Source: Candidatus Woesearchaeota archaeon
GTDB lineage: Archaea > Nanobdellota > Nanobdellia > Woesearchaeales > GCA-2687795
Length of the DNA: 64,000 nucleotides
Direction of reading: 5' to 3'
Assembly: GCA_002687795.1 (NCBI GenBank)
Contig: NZBG01000034.1
Location: 27,222-91,221, forward strand
The first letter of the stretch is position 1. Each line of letters begins with the position of its first letter. Made by a program: the position numbers and the translations under genes. The notes under the pieces are model-generated. The model was not told the DNA's origin. It did not search any database and saw only the letters and a program-made list of their open reading frames with translations. Of the stretch, positions 9,752 to 18,142 are shown one piece after another.

Positions 9752-10483
9752 ATGTATAAAGGGAAGAGAATAGCAATAGTGATTCCTGCATATAATGAGG
9801 AGAAGCTTATAAAGCCGACAGTGGAAGGAGTGCCTGATTATATAGACAGCATAATCGTAATAGACGACGGCAGCAAGGACAGAACTGCAGAGGTTGTCAT
9901 AGGCATCAGGGATGAAAGGATAAGGCTGATAAGGCACCATAAAAATCTTGGGCTTGGCTCAGCAATCATAACAGGCTACAAGAACGCCTTGGAAAACGGC
10001 TTTGATGCTGCTGTTGTTGTAGGCGGTGATAACCAAATGGACCTCAGCGAGCTGCCAAAGTTTCTCGAGCCTATTATCATGGACAATGCTGATTATGTCA
10101 AGGGCAACAGGTTTCTTAACAGGTCTTTCCTGAAGATGCCTCCTGCAAGGTTCATGGGCAATATACTTCTTTCCGCTATCGAGAAGCCAGCCACAGGCTA
10201 TTGGAACATATTCGATATGCATGACGGCTATACTGTAATAAACAAAAAAGCCCTTAAGGCAGTTGACTGGGACAATGCATGGACAGGCTATGCATATAAT
10301 GTTGACTTTCTTGCAAGGCTGAACATCCATAGAATGAAGGTCAAAGACATTCCAAGACAGGCTATCTATCTTAAAGGGGAGCGTCAGTCGCAGATAAAAA
10401 CACTAAGGTATATGCTGATGGCAATACCTTTGATAATAAGGACCTGGGTATGGAGAATCGAAAAGAAATATCTTAAGGCCTGA
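9752..10483 (+). CDS. GT2 family glycosyltransferase (dolichyl-phosphate sugar synthase-like)
   Basis: This 243-residue soluble enzyme begins RIAIVIPAYNEE and has the nucleotide-binding acids in VIDDGSKDRT (Asp38, Asp39) and a metal-binding GGDNQMD near 91-97. The C-terminal part carries YLKGERQSQIKT. Length and motifs fit the DPM1-like branch of GT2 that moves a sugar from a nucleotide donor to polyprenyl phosphate on the cytoplasmic face. There is no membrane anchor beyond a weak hydrophobic stretch near 215-230. The product would supply GT-C enzymes such as the neighbouring YfhO-like proteins (inference). It ends 7 bases before the convergent epimerase gene. Confidence 0.85.
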   Translation: MYKGKRIAIVIPAYNEEKLIKPTVEGVPDYIDSIIVIDDGSKDRTAEVVIGIRDERIRLIRHHKNLGLGSAIITGYKNALENGFDAAVVVGGDNQMDLSELPKFLEPIIMDNADYVKGNRFLNRSFLKMPPARFMGNILLSAIEKPATGYWNIFDMHDGYTVINKKALKAVDWDNAWTGYAYNVDFLARLNIHRMKVKDIPRQAIYLKGERQSQIKTLRYMLMAIPLIIRTWVWRIEKKYLKA

Positions 10484-10490
10484 TACCTTC

Positions 10491-11444
10491 CTATTTGCCT
10501 TCCTGTTCAGCAACCCATTTCTTTGTAAGCTCCAGCCCCTTCTCAAATGAAAGCTTTGCTTTAAACCCCAATGCCTCAATCTTAGCTGTATCAGGGATAG
10601 GCTTCATATTCTCACCCGACCTTGCTTTCCCATAGATTGGCTTCATTGATTTATCTTCAGCATACTTATCTATAGCCATGCCTGCCAGCTCGTTTATGCT
10701 AACTCTTGCTTTTGAGGCAACATTGTAATCCTCGCCTATTGCTTTTTTTTCTTTTGCCAAGAGCAATGTTGCATCAACATCGTCAGCCACATAAGTAAAA
10801 CATCTTATTTGGTTTCCTCCTGAGAAGATGACAGGCGGCTTTTTGTTAAGCACCCTTGACAGGAAAATGCTGACCACACCGGCTTCGCCGCTGTAATCCT
10901 GCCTTGGCCCGTATACATGGAAGTATCTTAACACTGAAACCTTCAGCCCAAATTCCTTTGCAAAATGCATGCAATACTTCTCTCCCGCAAGCTTGCTAAT
11001 GCCATAGATGGTACTGGGGTTCTTAGCATGGTTCTCCGGCATTGGCTGCTCTGATGAGCCGAAAACAGAGCCTGTTGAGGCATGAACAATTCTTGCATCA
11101 GAATCCCTTGCTGCCTCAAGAACATTGAACGTGCCAACCACGTTGGTCATCACATCTGTCCTGGGATCTTTAAGGGAAACCACCAGCTTCGAGGCTGCTT
11201 CATTAAACACAAAATCAGCGTTCTGGATAAGCTCTTTAACAGTCTCCTGGTTTCTGATATCCCCTTCAACAACCTTAAGGCGCCCATCGTTCTCCAGATG
11301 TTCCAGGTTTTTCCTTGAGCCACCAACAAAATTATCAAGAACAGTAACCTTCTCAGCCCCTTCTTCAAGTAGCCTGTCAACAAGATGCGAGCCTATAAAC
11401 CCAGCTCCCCCTGTCACAACTGCTGCCTTGTTTCTGAAAAACAT
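10491..11444 (-). CDS. NAD-dependent sugar-nucleotide epimerase/dehydratase
   Basis: This 317-residue extended SDR enzyme has the NAD site TGGAGFIGSH (11-20), an active-site pair Tyr147/Lys151 in YGISK, and the C-terminal substrate region typical of UDP-glucose 4-epimerase relatives. The Ser/Thr expected near residues 122-126 is present in ASTGSVFG. It is the last gene of the operon 14305-10491, two bases after the aminotransferase. Probable role: 4-epimerization (or 4,6-dehydration) of a UDP-sugar made by the same operon; the precise substrate cannot be read from sequence. A second enzyme of this class lies in the related operon at 52261. Confidence 0.88.
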   Translation of the reverse strand: MFFRNKAAVVTGGAGFIGSHLVDRLLEEGAEKVTVLDNFVGGSRKNLEHLENDGRLKVVEGDIRNQETVKELIQNADFVFNEAASKLVVSLKDPRTDVMTNVVGTFNVLEAARDSDARIVHASTGSVFGSSEQPMPENHAKNPSTIYGISKLAGEKYCMHFAKEFGLKVSVLRYFHVYGPRQDYSGEAGVVSIFLSRVLNKKPPVIFSGGNQIRCFTYVADDVDATLLLAKEKKAIGEDYNVASKARVSINELAGMAIDKYAEDKSMKPIYGKARSGENMKPIPDTAKIEALGFKAKLSFEKGLELTKKWVAEQEGK

Positions 11445-11446
11445 TC

Positions 11447-12547
11447 TTAGCCCTTAAATTCTTTTATGGAATCAACTGTATATTTTATCTGTTCTTCTGT
11501 AAGCTCTGGGAACATCGGAAGCGAGACAATCTCCTTGGAATATTCCTCAGTAACAGGAAAATCCCCTTCCTTGTGGTTCATATACTTATAAGCCGGCTGG
11601 AGATGGAGAGGAATCGGGTAATGGATGCCTGTGCTAATGCCTTTTGATTTAAGGAAGTCCATCAACCTGTCTCTTTCCTTAACCCTTATAACATAAAGAT
11701 GGTAAACATGCTTGGCCTTGCTGTGCTCAACCTGAGCAACAACGTCGGTGCCTTTTAGCAGTTCGCTATAAAGCCTGGCATTCTTTCTTCTCATCTCTGT
11801 CCATTCCTCAAGATGCCTTAACTTAACATTAAGCACTGCTGCCTGTATGCCATCCATCCTTGAGTTAAACCCTTCCACGAGATGCTCATATTTGCTGATC
11901 CTTCCATGGTCGCGCAACAACCTTATCTTCTCTGCTATCTCATCATTGTCTGTTACCACAGCTCCTGCATCGCCATAAGCTCCAAGGTTTTTCCCTGGAT
12001 AAAAGCTGAACGCTGCAGCATCTCCATAAAACCCTGGTTTCTTGTTATTAAACGCTGCATTATGCGCCTGGCATGCATCCTCTAATATCATCAGGTTATG
12101 CTTATCAGCAATTTCTTTTATAACATCCATCTCAGCCATCTGGCCGTAAAGATGCACAGGGATTATCACTTTTGTCTGGGGTGTTATAGCCTTCTCCAAA
12201 AGCTCAGTATCTATCTCATAGGTGTCTTTGTTAATATCAACAAATTTTACTTTGGCATTAGCTCTTGTTATTGTCTCTGTTGTTGCAATAAAAGTATTTG
12301 AAACTGTTATAACCTCATCCCCTGCCTTGACGCCCATCGCCTTCAAAACAAAGAACAGGGCATCTGTGCCTGTGTTGACGCCTATAGCATGCTTTGCCTC
12401 ATTAGAGCTAGCAAAGTTCTTTTCAAACTCATCAATCTTAGGGCAGCCTACAAATGCGGTATTGCTGATAATGTCTTTCACAGCTTCATCAATTTCTCCC
12501 ATGATTGCTTCGTACTGTATTTTTAGATCTACAAATGGAATGTTCAT
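11447..12547 (-). CDS. DegT/DnrJ/EryC1 sugar aminotransferase (WbpE-like)
   Basis: The ATG at 12547-12545 shares its A with the upstream TGA stop, so I take that start (366 residues) over a TTG one codon earlier. PLP features: Asp157 in LEDACQAH and the Schiff-base Lys186 in SFYPGKNLGAYGDAG, which is close to the form found in WbpE-type enzymes that aminate the 3-keto group of UDP-GlcNAc uronic acid. Tight coupling to a Gfo/Idh dehydrogenase and a left-handed beta-helix acetyltransferase supports the oxidation/amination/acetylation sequence known from WbpB/WbpE/WbpD. The assignment to that exact sugar is an inference; 3-amino-sugar synthesis in general is firmer. Confidence 0.88.
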   Translation of the reverse strand: MNIPFVDLKIQYEAIMGEIDEAVKDIISNTAFVGCPKIDEFEKNFASSNEAKHAIGVNTGTDALFFVLKAMGVKAGDEVITVSNTFIATTETITRANAKVKFVDINKDTYEIDTELLEKAITPQTKVIIPVHLYGQMAEMDVIKEIADKHNLMILEDACQAHNAAFNNKKPGFYGDAAAFSFYPGKNLGAYGDAGAVVTDNDEIAEKIRLLRDHGRISKYEHLVEGFNSRMDGIQAAVLNVKLRHLEEWTEMRRKNARLYSELLKGTDVVAQVEHSKAKHVYHLYVIRVKERDRLMDFLKSKGISTGIHYPIPLHLQPAYKYMNHKEGDFPVTEEYSKEIVSLPMFPELTEEQIKYTVDSIKEFKG

Positions 12548-13164
12548 CAATAACCAACCTCCGATATGTTTTTAGTTACTTTTGCCGGATTGCCCAGCAC
12601 AACTTTGTTTGGGGGGACATCCTTTGTCACAACAGAGCCCGCACCGATAAGGCTGTTCTCACCAATAACCAGGCCTGGCAGGATTGTTGAATTCGCTCCT
12701 ACAATAGCCCCCCTCTTTATCACAGGGCCTTTAAGGTTTTCCTTGACTCCCTTAAAGGTGGGATACAATGCATTTGTCAGCACAACATTAGGCCCTATCC
12801 AACAATCTTTTTCAAGCCTTGAAAACTCAGGTATAAATGCCTGGGAATGTATCCTCACGTTATCCCCTATCTCAACGTTGTGCTCCACAACAGTTTTTGT
12901 TCCTATGCTTACATTATTTCCTATTACATTATTTTCCCTTATCTGCGTAGAATGCCCTGTTTGGAAATCATCCCCAATCTTATTGCCCCTATATATTACT
13001 GAATGGCTCCTTATTACTGCATTGTCTCCTATAACTGTCTCCTGCCCGCTCTTATTTTTATCTTTATTTTTATCCTTTGGCGGGACCCCTATCACAACAA
13101 ACTCATTTATCTCTGCATTCTTTCCAATCTTAACATCCGGATATATTTTATACCTTGTTTCCAT
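12547..13164 (-). CDS. Left-handed beta-helix acetyltransferase (WbpD-like)
   Basis: This 205-residue protein consists of hexapeptide repeats from about residue 10 to 190 (for example IGDNAVIRSHSVIY, IGNNVSIGTKTVVEHNVEIG). It has the loop IGPNVVLTNALYPTFKG and the C-terminal coils VIGENSLIGAGSVVTKDVPPNKVVLGNPAKV typical of acetyl-CoA-dependent sugar N-acetyltransferases. An Asp/Lys-rich insert (DKNKDKNKS) sits near residue 33. It overlaps the dehydrogenase gene upstream by 17 bases and the aminotransferase downstream by one base. Likely acetylates the 3-amino group made by the aminotransferase. A paralog lies at 53431. Confidence 0.88.
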   Translation of the reverse strand: METRYKIYPDVKIGKNAEINEFVVIGVPPKDKNKDKNKSGQETVIGDNAVIRSHSVIYRGNKIGDDFQTGHSTQIRENNVIGNNVSIGTKTVVEHNVEIGDNVRIHSQAFIPEFSRLEKDCWIGPNVVLTNALYPTFKGVKENLKGPVIKRGAIVGANSTILPGLVIGENSLIGAGSVVTKDVPPNKVVLGNPAKVTKNISEVGY

Positions 13165-14155
13165 TTTTATTAAGGACTACTGTTCTTTTTTCTTCCGCTG
13201 CCTTAAGCGCAGCCTCAGCCATCTCTATTGTTCTCAGGCCGACATTCCCGTCTATTAGATGCTTTATCCTCTTATTCTTTATACAATCAATGAAATATTT
13301 AAGTTCCTCTTTAAGAGGCTCTTTTTTTTCAGTGGACAATTTTGTTGACGAACCTTCCTTTGTTATCAACCTGAACCCATCCCAGTTTTTATATTTGGGG
13401 AAAATGCCTGAGTTAAATATTTCAATACTGAAATCAATCGGGTTTATGCTCGCGCTTCTTTTCTCTCCAACAAGCCAGAATTCCCTCAGCTTCTTGGGAG
13501 TAAGCCAGCCAACCTGGGCATAGCCTATTGAATTACTGAACCTTAAAGACACCACCGCATGATCCTCGAACTTTCTCTTCAAAGGGTGGGATATCGTAGC
13601 TGTTATCTCTTCAGGAAAAGGCTCGTCCAATATATAGCACATTATATCCATGTCATGCACAGCATAGTTAAATATAGCGCCTATATCCTCTCTTGGGTTC
13701 TTTAGCCCAAGCCTTGACAAAGAAATATAATATACCCTGCCAAAATTCCCCTTTTTGATTTCCTCTCTTATATAATTCACGGTTGGGTCAAACCTAAACA
13801 CCTGGCCCACCGCCAGCACAAGGCTTTTTTCTTCAGCAATATCCACTAATTCCTTTCCCTGGCTGGAAGTCATCACAAACGGCTTTTCAACAAGCACATG
13901 CTTGCCTGCCTCCAGCGCTTCTTTTGCTATCTTATAATGAAGCGAAGCCGGGACGCAGATGCTCACAGCGTCTATCTCAGGGCTGTTAATAACCTCCTTG
14001 TAATCAGTTGTTAAGCGGGCATTATAAGGCTCCGCAAGCTTAAGGTTCTCATTGTTTATATCTGAAACAGCCTTAAGCTCAGCCTCTTCTATCTCGCTGT
14101 ATATCCTTACATGGTTCATGCCCCAAGGCCCTGCTCCGATAACTCCTAGTCTCAC
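13148..14155 (-). CDS. Gfo/Idh/MocA-family sugar dehydrogenase (WbpB-like)
   Basis: This 335-residue enzyme has the NAD(P) site VIGAGPWG (5-12), the family signature EKPF with Lys91, and the conserved AVHDMD segment in the substrate domain. In the WbpB/WlbA pathway such an enzyme oxidises C3 of UDP-GlcNAc uronic acid before amination; the order of genes here (dehydrogenase, acetyltransferase, aminotransferase) fits. No UDP-GlcNAc 6-dehydrogenase (WbpA) is in the window, so the uronic acid would have to come from elsewhere, or the substrate is a different UDP-sugar. It begins 7 bases after the small membrane protein gene at 14162. Confidence 0.88.
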   Translation of the reverse strand: MRLGVIGAGPWGMNHVRIYSEIEEAELKAVSDINNENLKLAEPYNARLTTDYKEVINSPEIDAVSICVPASLHYKIAKEALEAGKHVLVEKPFVMTSSQGKELVDIAEEKSLVLAVGQVFRFDPTVNYIREEIKKGNFGRVYYISLSRLGLKNPREDIGAIFNYAVHDMDIMCYILDEPFPEEITATISHPLKRKFEDHAVVSLRFSNSIGYAQVGWLTPKKLREFWLVGEKRSASINPIDFSIEIFNSGIFPKYKNWDGFRLITKEGSSTKLSTEKKEPLKEELKYFIDCIKNKRIKHLIDGNVGLRTIEMAEAALKAAEEKRTVVLNKNGNKV

Positions 14156-14161
14156 ATTAAT

Positions 14162-14305
14162 TCACCGTTTTTGGTTTTTGGGTTTTAGAAATTCCCATAA
14201 TACAATGAATATTATAAAAACAACAAACCAAAAGAAAAGAAATCCGCCTATATGGCCCATTTCTTTATAGAGGCAGTTCATACAAACATCTTTGAATAAG
14301 TCCAT
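14162..14305 (-). CDS. Small membrane protein with CxxC, 47 residues
   Basis: This short frame runs from ATG 14305-14303 to TGA 14164-14162. It has an N-terminal cytosolic-type segment with a CxxC pair (DVCMNC), one clear transmembrane helix (about residues 20-40, GFLFFWFVVFIIFIVLW) and a basic tail (LKPKNQKR). A TATA-like box at 14330-14338 lies 25-33 bases upstream, so this may be the leaderless first gene of the sugar-nucleotide operon, 7 bases before the dehydrogenase gene. I do not recognise a family. Coding character rests on the promoter spacing, helix-plus-basic-tail layout and operon position. A membrane tether or metal/thiol-dependent regulator is possible but unproven. Confidence 0.6.
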   Translation of the reverse strand: MDLFKDVCMNCLYKEMGHIGGFLFFWFVVFIIFIVLWEFLKPKNQKR

Positions 14306-14329
14306 TTTAGTTTTCTGTGAATATAACCG

Positions 14330-14338
14330 TATTTAAAA
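14330..14338 (-). promoter_or_regulatory. TATA-like box for the sugar-nucleotide operon
   Basis: Minus-strand TTTTAAATA, 25-33 bases from the ATG at 14305, the distance expected for a leaderless archaeal transcript. Confidence 0.5.
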
Positions 14339-14367
14339 CCTTTTCTGTATATTCTGCATAGGATAAC

Positions 14368-15984
14368 TTATTTTATCTTCCTGATAATCTCTACTGCATC
14401 CCTTCTCTTAGTGACAGAGGCTTCAGAGGGAAAGTTGTTGATATCAGATGCCTGAAAATAGTTTGCGCTTGGAACAAACAGGTATGAGAACTTATCACCA
14501 GCTACTATCTTGCCTGGCATCCTTACATTGCTAAGCCTGTCCACAACTTTTATAGAATCCTCCAAAAAGTAGATTTCCCTTGAAAAGCCTATATCAGTTT
14601 TTCTTGATTTCATAACAAGCATATCCCTCAGCCTATTTTTAATAAAAGAGCTTGCTATTCCTGACCTTCCTATTGTTGCCTGGAACAGCCTCAGGCAGAT
14701 ATTTTTGCCCGGCGCTAAAACATTCTTAGATAGTTTTCTCATGCTTCCTTTCAGTTCAAGTTTATTATCTCTATAGAAGAACCTTGCTGCAGAGCCTGAC
14801 AGCCCGAGGATATAAGACTGACTGCCTGACCTTACTAAGACTCCTGAGTCGGTGTATCCTTTCCCTGTTTTCTTAAAGAACACCCTGAATGTCCCCTTAT
14901 CATAATTCATGATAAAATAGAAGCAAGGATTGCTCAGGATGTATATCTTAGACAGCTTGAAATCTTTGGAAAAATTCTCCTCAAACCTTTGCCTCTGCTT
15001 TTTTTGGCTGGGCTTCCCGGCAGAGAGAAATGCCTGCAGCCAGTTGTATGCTATATAGCTCAGGTACCTGTCATCCAGGGAAAAGGGAGACACAGCTTCT
15101 TTTTTATTTATTGCTTCCCTTACGAAAGAAGACACAGCGCCTGCATACCCAGCTTTGCTGCCTTTGCTACTTTTGCGGCCCACAATCTCAAATCCTGAGG
15201 GTATAAGATATTCTGTGTTTCTGCTTGCATAGCAGCCTCCTGCGCTGAGGTCAGGATGAATAAAGTATGATATGAAGCTTACTGCTTTCTCTATTGCTCT
15301 CCTTAAATCCATGCTCGGCCTCTTAGCATAATATTTAGCAAGATAATCAATAGTGAGCGAGAGATAACCTATATCTGGCCCTCCATACTCAAACCACCAG
15401 CCTTCCTTTGTCTGGTTCCTGATCAGGTTGTTTACCTTTTTTTCAGCATCCTTAAGATAGCACTTATTCTTTGTCAGAAGGTATATGTTCAGTTGGGATA
15501 GGGCTGATCCTGACTGCTGGTTCTGCACCTTGGGCTCATACCTTCCCTTCAGCCAATTGCCTGCCTTTCTCAGGGAAGAGATTACACTATGTCTGTTCCT
15601 TATTTTACTGCCCAGGATTAAAAGCGTTTCTGAAACAGCATAGGAAGAGAAAGAAGTTGCCACAAAGCTGTGCTCGTTCGGGTACCATTCGCTGAAAGAG
15701 CCGTCCTTTGCCTGTATCCTCTCCCAGAAATCTATGCCTGCATTTATCCATTCCAATATCTTCTTGTTATTATAATATGCATTATCTTTATGCTTGATCT
15801 TGTACAGCAAAGCCAGTGTCAGCACAGCCTCCTGTTTCCTTGCAGAGGGAGTGTCAGTTGTATTATAATGCCAGTATTCCCTGTCAAAACATCCATAGGT
15901 TTTCGTCAAAGGGTTTGTATCAAGCAGACCAAGCAGCCTCGGCATCTGCTCCAATACTTCTCTTAAATAAACATCTTTGTTCAT
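14368..15984 (-). CDS. Alpha/alpha-toroid plus beta-domain protein (heparinase II/III-like layout)
   Basis: This 538-residue protein shows repeated amphipathic helix pairs over about residues 1-320, with aromatic motifs such as REYWHYNTTDTPSARKQ, DGSFSEWYPNEHSF and GWWFEYGGPDIGYLS. Then comes a beta-rich region (about 345-538: FRVFFKKTGKGYTDSGVLV, YILGLSGSAARFFY). An alpha-toroid followed by a beta-sandwich is the layout of heparinase/alginate-lyase-type enzymes and related glycosidases, so a glycan-acting enzyme is plausible. I cannot point to a firm catalytic residue, and no signal peptide is visible. It overlaps the upstream SPASM radical SAM gene by ATGA, so the two are co-translated and may act on the same molecule. 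Confidence 0.7.
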   Translation of the reverse strand: MNKDVYLREVLEQMPRLLGLLDTNPLTKTYGCFDREYWHYNTTDTPSARKQEAVLTLALLYKIKHKDNAYYNNKKILEWINAGIDFWERIQAKDGSFSEWYPNEHSFVATSFSSYAVSETLLILGSKIRNRHSVISSLRKAGNWLKGRYEPKVQNQQSGSALSQLNIYLLTKNKCYLKDAEKKVNNLIRNQTKEGWWFEYGGPDIGYLSLTIDYLAKYYAKRPSMDLRRAIEKAVSFISYFIHPDLSAGGCYASRNTEYLIPSGFEIVGRKSSKGSKAGYAGAVSSFVREAINKKEAVSPFSLDDRYLSYIAYNWLQAFLSAGKPSQKKQRQRFEENFSKDFKLSKIYILSNPCFYFIMNYDKGTFRVFFKKTGKGYTDSGVLVRSGSQSYILGLSGSAARFFYRDNKLELKGSMRKLSKNVLAPGKNICLRLFQATIGRSGIASSFIKNRLRDMLVMKSRKTDIGFSREIYFLEDSIKVVDRLSNVRMPGKIVAGDKFSYLFVPSANYFQASDINNFPSEASVTKRRDAVEIIRKIK

Positions 15985-17057
15985 CTTAAAAACACCAGTT
16001 TCTTCAAAACAGCAGGATAGGCAAGAGGATTATAAATGATATTATTCTGTATAGCGCACTCAAAGGTGCAGAAGCACTTTGTGTCTTTAATGAATTTTTT
16101 TACTTTTCTTCCTTTTGCAGAGAACAAGATTCTCTTGATATCATAATTTTCCTGTCTCAGGTCTCCCATCTCCATGCTAAGCAGTTCACAGGGATAAACT
16201 TTCCCTGTTTCATTTAATATTACAAACTTGTCTCCAGCTACACAAGGCAGAACCATCCTTTTTTGTTTCAATGTCTTTGATATAACATCTCTCATTACCA
16301 GTTTTGCTGCCCTGAGAAGTGTCAGGCGGATGTCTTTCCTTCTGCCCCTCTTCTTAAATGTTCTTTTCTCAACAAACTTTGCAGCCTTTTCATACCCTTC
16401 TATAGTCACGTCTTTTGCTATACCTTCCCTTGGGTTGCCCCTTGTTAAAAGCAGAACATGGTTGTCTATTTTCATATTCTGCTCAACCCAGTTAAAAATA
16501 TCTTTTATCTTATCCTTGTTAAAGCTTGAATAAACTGTTGTAACATCTATATTGAAATTCCTGTACTTGCTCCTTAACCTGTCGAGAAGCCTGTATGTTT
16601 CTCCGACTTTCTCAAAGTTTCCTTTAACACCCCTTATATCATCATGCTCTTTGCCTATACCGTCTATCGATAATGCTATCCTGAATGAAGTGCCGGGGCA
16701 GCTCCTGAACATATCTTCTGAGAGCCCTGCTATCCTTTCCGGCTGGAGAGCATTAGTTGGAACGCTTACAAACTTTACTTTATTGTTCTTAACAAAGGTC
16801 TTAACAATCTCCGGCATGTCATCTCTTAATGTAGGCTCGCCTCCGCTTACAGAAAGATACTGTATATTGTTTAAATTTCTTGATATTTTTTTGATTTCGT
16901 CAATGGTCAATTCCTTTTGTTCCTGATGCTTTTCAATATTTTTCCAGTAGAAGCACATTCTGCAGCGGGAGTTGCACTTAGCTGTAATAAAGAAGATTAC
17001 ATAAGAGGGCGTTTTGCTAAAAAATGATTTTACCAGGCTTAGGATTTTTGATGCCAT
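15981..17057 (-). CDS. Radical SAM protein with SPASM-like C-terminus
   Basis: This 358-residue protein has a core cluster motif at Cys28, Cys32 and Cys35 (AKCNSRCRMC), a GGEPTLR motif near residue 96 and a C-terminal cysteine-rich region (CVAGDKF, YPCELL, KCFCTFEC) that would hold auxiliary clusters. SPASM enzymes modify peptides or act as dehydrogenases or epimerases on sugars and alcohols. Next to glycan genes a sugar or lipid role is conceivable but unproven. It is preceded by an unusual purine-rich leader (see 17058-17117) and overlaps the toroid gene downstream by 4 bases. Two other SPASM-like proteins lie at 24958 and 31204. Confidence 0.88.
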   Translation of the reverse strand: MASKILSLVKSFFSKTPSYVIFFITAKCNSRCRMCFYWKNIEKHQEQKELTIDEIKKISRNLNNIQYLSVSGGEPTLRDDMPEIVKTFVKNNKVKFVSVPTNALQPERIAGLSEDMFRSCPGTSFRIALSIDGIGKEHDDIRGVKGNFEKVGETYRLLDRLRSKYRNFNIDVTTVYSSFNKDKIKDIFNWVEQNMKIDNHVLLLTRGNPREGIAKDVTIEGYEKAAKFVEKRTFKKRGRRKDIRLTLLRAAKLVMRDVISKTLKQKRMVLPCVAGDKFVILNETGKVYPCELLSMEMGDLRQENYDIKRILFSAKGRKVKKFIKDTKCFCTFECAIQNNIIYNPLAYPAVLKKLVFLR

Positions 17058-17117
17058 TTTTCTTTTGTTTTCTTCTGTTTCTTTCTATTTTCTTTTTCCT
17101 TCTTTTTCTTTTCTTTA
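17058..17117 (-). other. Purine-rich leader tract
   Basis: On the minus strand the 60 bases before the ATG at 17057 are almost purely A and G; only a few scattered pyrimidines interrupt. It separates the radical SAM gene from the GT2 gene that ends at 17125. It may be an unstructured A/G-rich leader that aids ribosome entry, or simple low-complexity drift. Confidence 0.6.
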
Positions 17118-17124
17118 CAGTTTA

Positions 17125-18108
17125 TTAGAGCTTATCTATAGGATATGTGACCACTGAATAAATTATTCCCATCCCTATAACAAACGAAAGTAAGTAGCCT
17201 ATGAAGATTGCATAAAGCATAAAAGATGAACCTTTTTCTTTAAACGAGAACGCAAAAAAACGAATGTTTCCATATAAAAAGATAATTGCAGATATTGATG
17301 TTGATATGACAAAAGGCAAAAACAGGCTCTTCAAGAAGAACAAAGACAGCAATGATGACAGGAACAATATCCAGGTTAGAAAACCGAACATTGTTAAAAC
17401 ACCGGTGGATGCAGTTGTTGTTATGTTGTCAAACTTTTTCTTTTTCAAAAAAAGCCTGAACCAATAATGGCTCCTTTCAAAATATTTTCTTATGCATGTT
17501 TTAAGGCTTGGATGGTAATGCTTTCCCTGAATCTTTTTGTCAAGAACAACCTTATATTTTTCCGTTAGCCTTCTCCCGAATTCATAGTCTTCCATTTGCT
17601 TGAACCTTGGATTAAATCCTTCAATCTCATTAAATACGCTTTTCCTTATTGCCCCAAGCCTTGGTCCGAAGCTGCTGTATTCATCTGTGTTTGCTTTTGT
17701 CCAAAACAAATACTTTTGGAGCGAGATATACCAATTAAACCAGCTTTTATTTGCAGGCTCTTTTGAATATATCCCGGAAACAGCCATTGTGTTTTTGTCT
17801 TCAAAATTCTTAGCCATGAGCCCCATAGCATCCTTATCAAGCAGAACATCGGAATCAATAAAGATAATAATATCACCTTCAGCATTTTTAACGCCTAAGT
17901 TCCTGGCAACGGCTGGCCCGCTGTTTTTACTTAGTTTCAATATTCTGCATCTGAACCTTTTAACAATATCTATTGTATTATCAGTTGAGCAGTCATCAAC
18001 AACAATAACTTCATAATCCCTGAAATCTGAATCGTATACTGCGCTGAGGCACTCGCCGATGGTGCTTGCTGAGTTATATACAGGTATTATCACAGAGATC
18101 TTTTTCAT
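17125..18108 (-). CDS. GT2 glycosyltransferase with C-terminal membrane helices
   Basis: This 327-residue protein has a catalytic GT2 domain (1-220): SVIIPVYNS, VVDDCSTDNT (Asp38/Asp39), FIDSDVLLD (the DxD metal site) and a QMEDYEFGRR acceptor-side ED motif. Three transmembrane helices follow at about 235-260, 262-283 and 295-320. It resembles inverting transferases that extend a lipid-linked or membrane-bound glycan on the cytoplasmic face. It lies between the SPASM radical SAM gene and B12 radical SAM paralog 4 on the same strand with a 34-base gap. Confidence 0.85.
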   Translation of the reverse strand: MKKISVIIPVYNSASTIGECLSAVYDSDFRDYEVIVVDDCSTDNTIDIVKRFRCRILKLSKNSGPAVARNLGVKNAEGDIIIFIDSDVLLDKDAMGLMAKNFEDKNTMAVSGIYSKEPANKSWFNWYISLQKYLFWTKANTDEYSSFGPRLGAIRKSVFNEIEGFNPRFKQMEDYEFGRRLTEKYKVVLDKKIQGKHYHPSLKTCIRKYFERSHYWFRLFLKKKKFDNITTTASTGVLTMFGFLTWILFLSSLLSLFFLKSLFLPFVISTSISAIIFLYGNIRFFAFSFKEKGSSFMLYAIFIGYLLSFVIGMGIIYSVVTYPIDKL

Positions 18109-18142
18109 TTTTCATTCTGTGAGGCTGCTGCGTTAAAGGCAG

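Noticed and set aside
12566..13258. 230-codon plus-strand open frame
   Set aside because: Antisense to the hexapeptide acetyltransferase, whose repeats give regular low-stop complements; the minus reading is clearly the gene.
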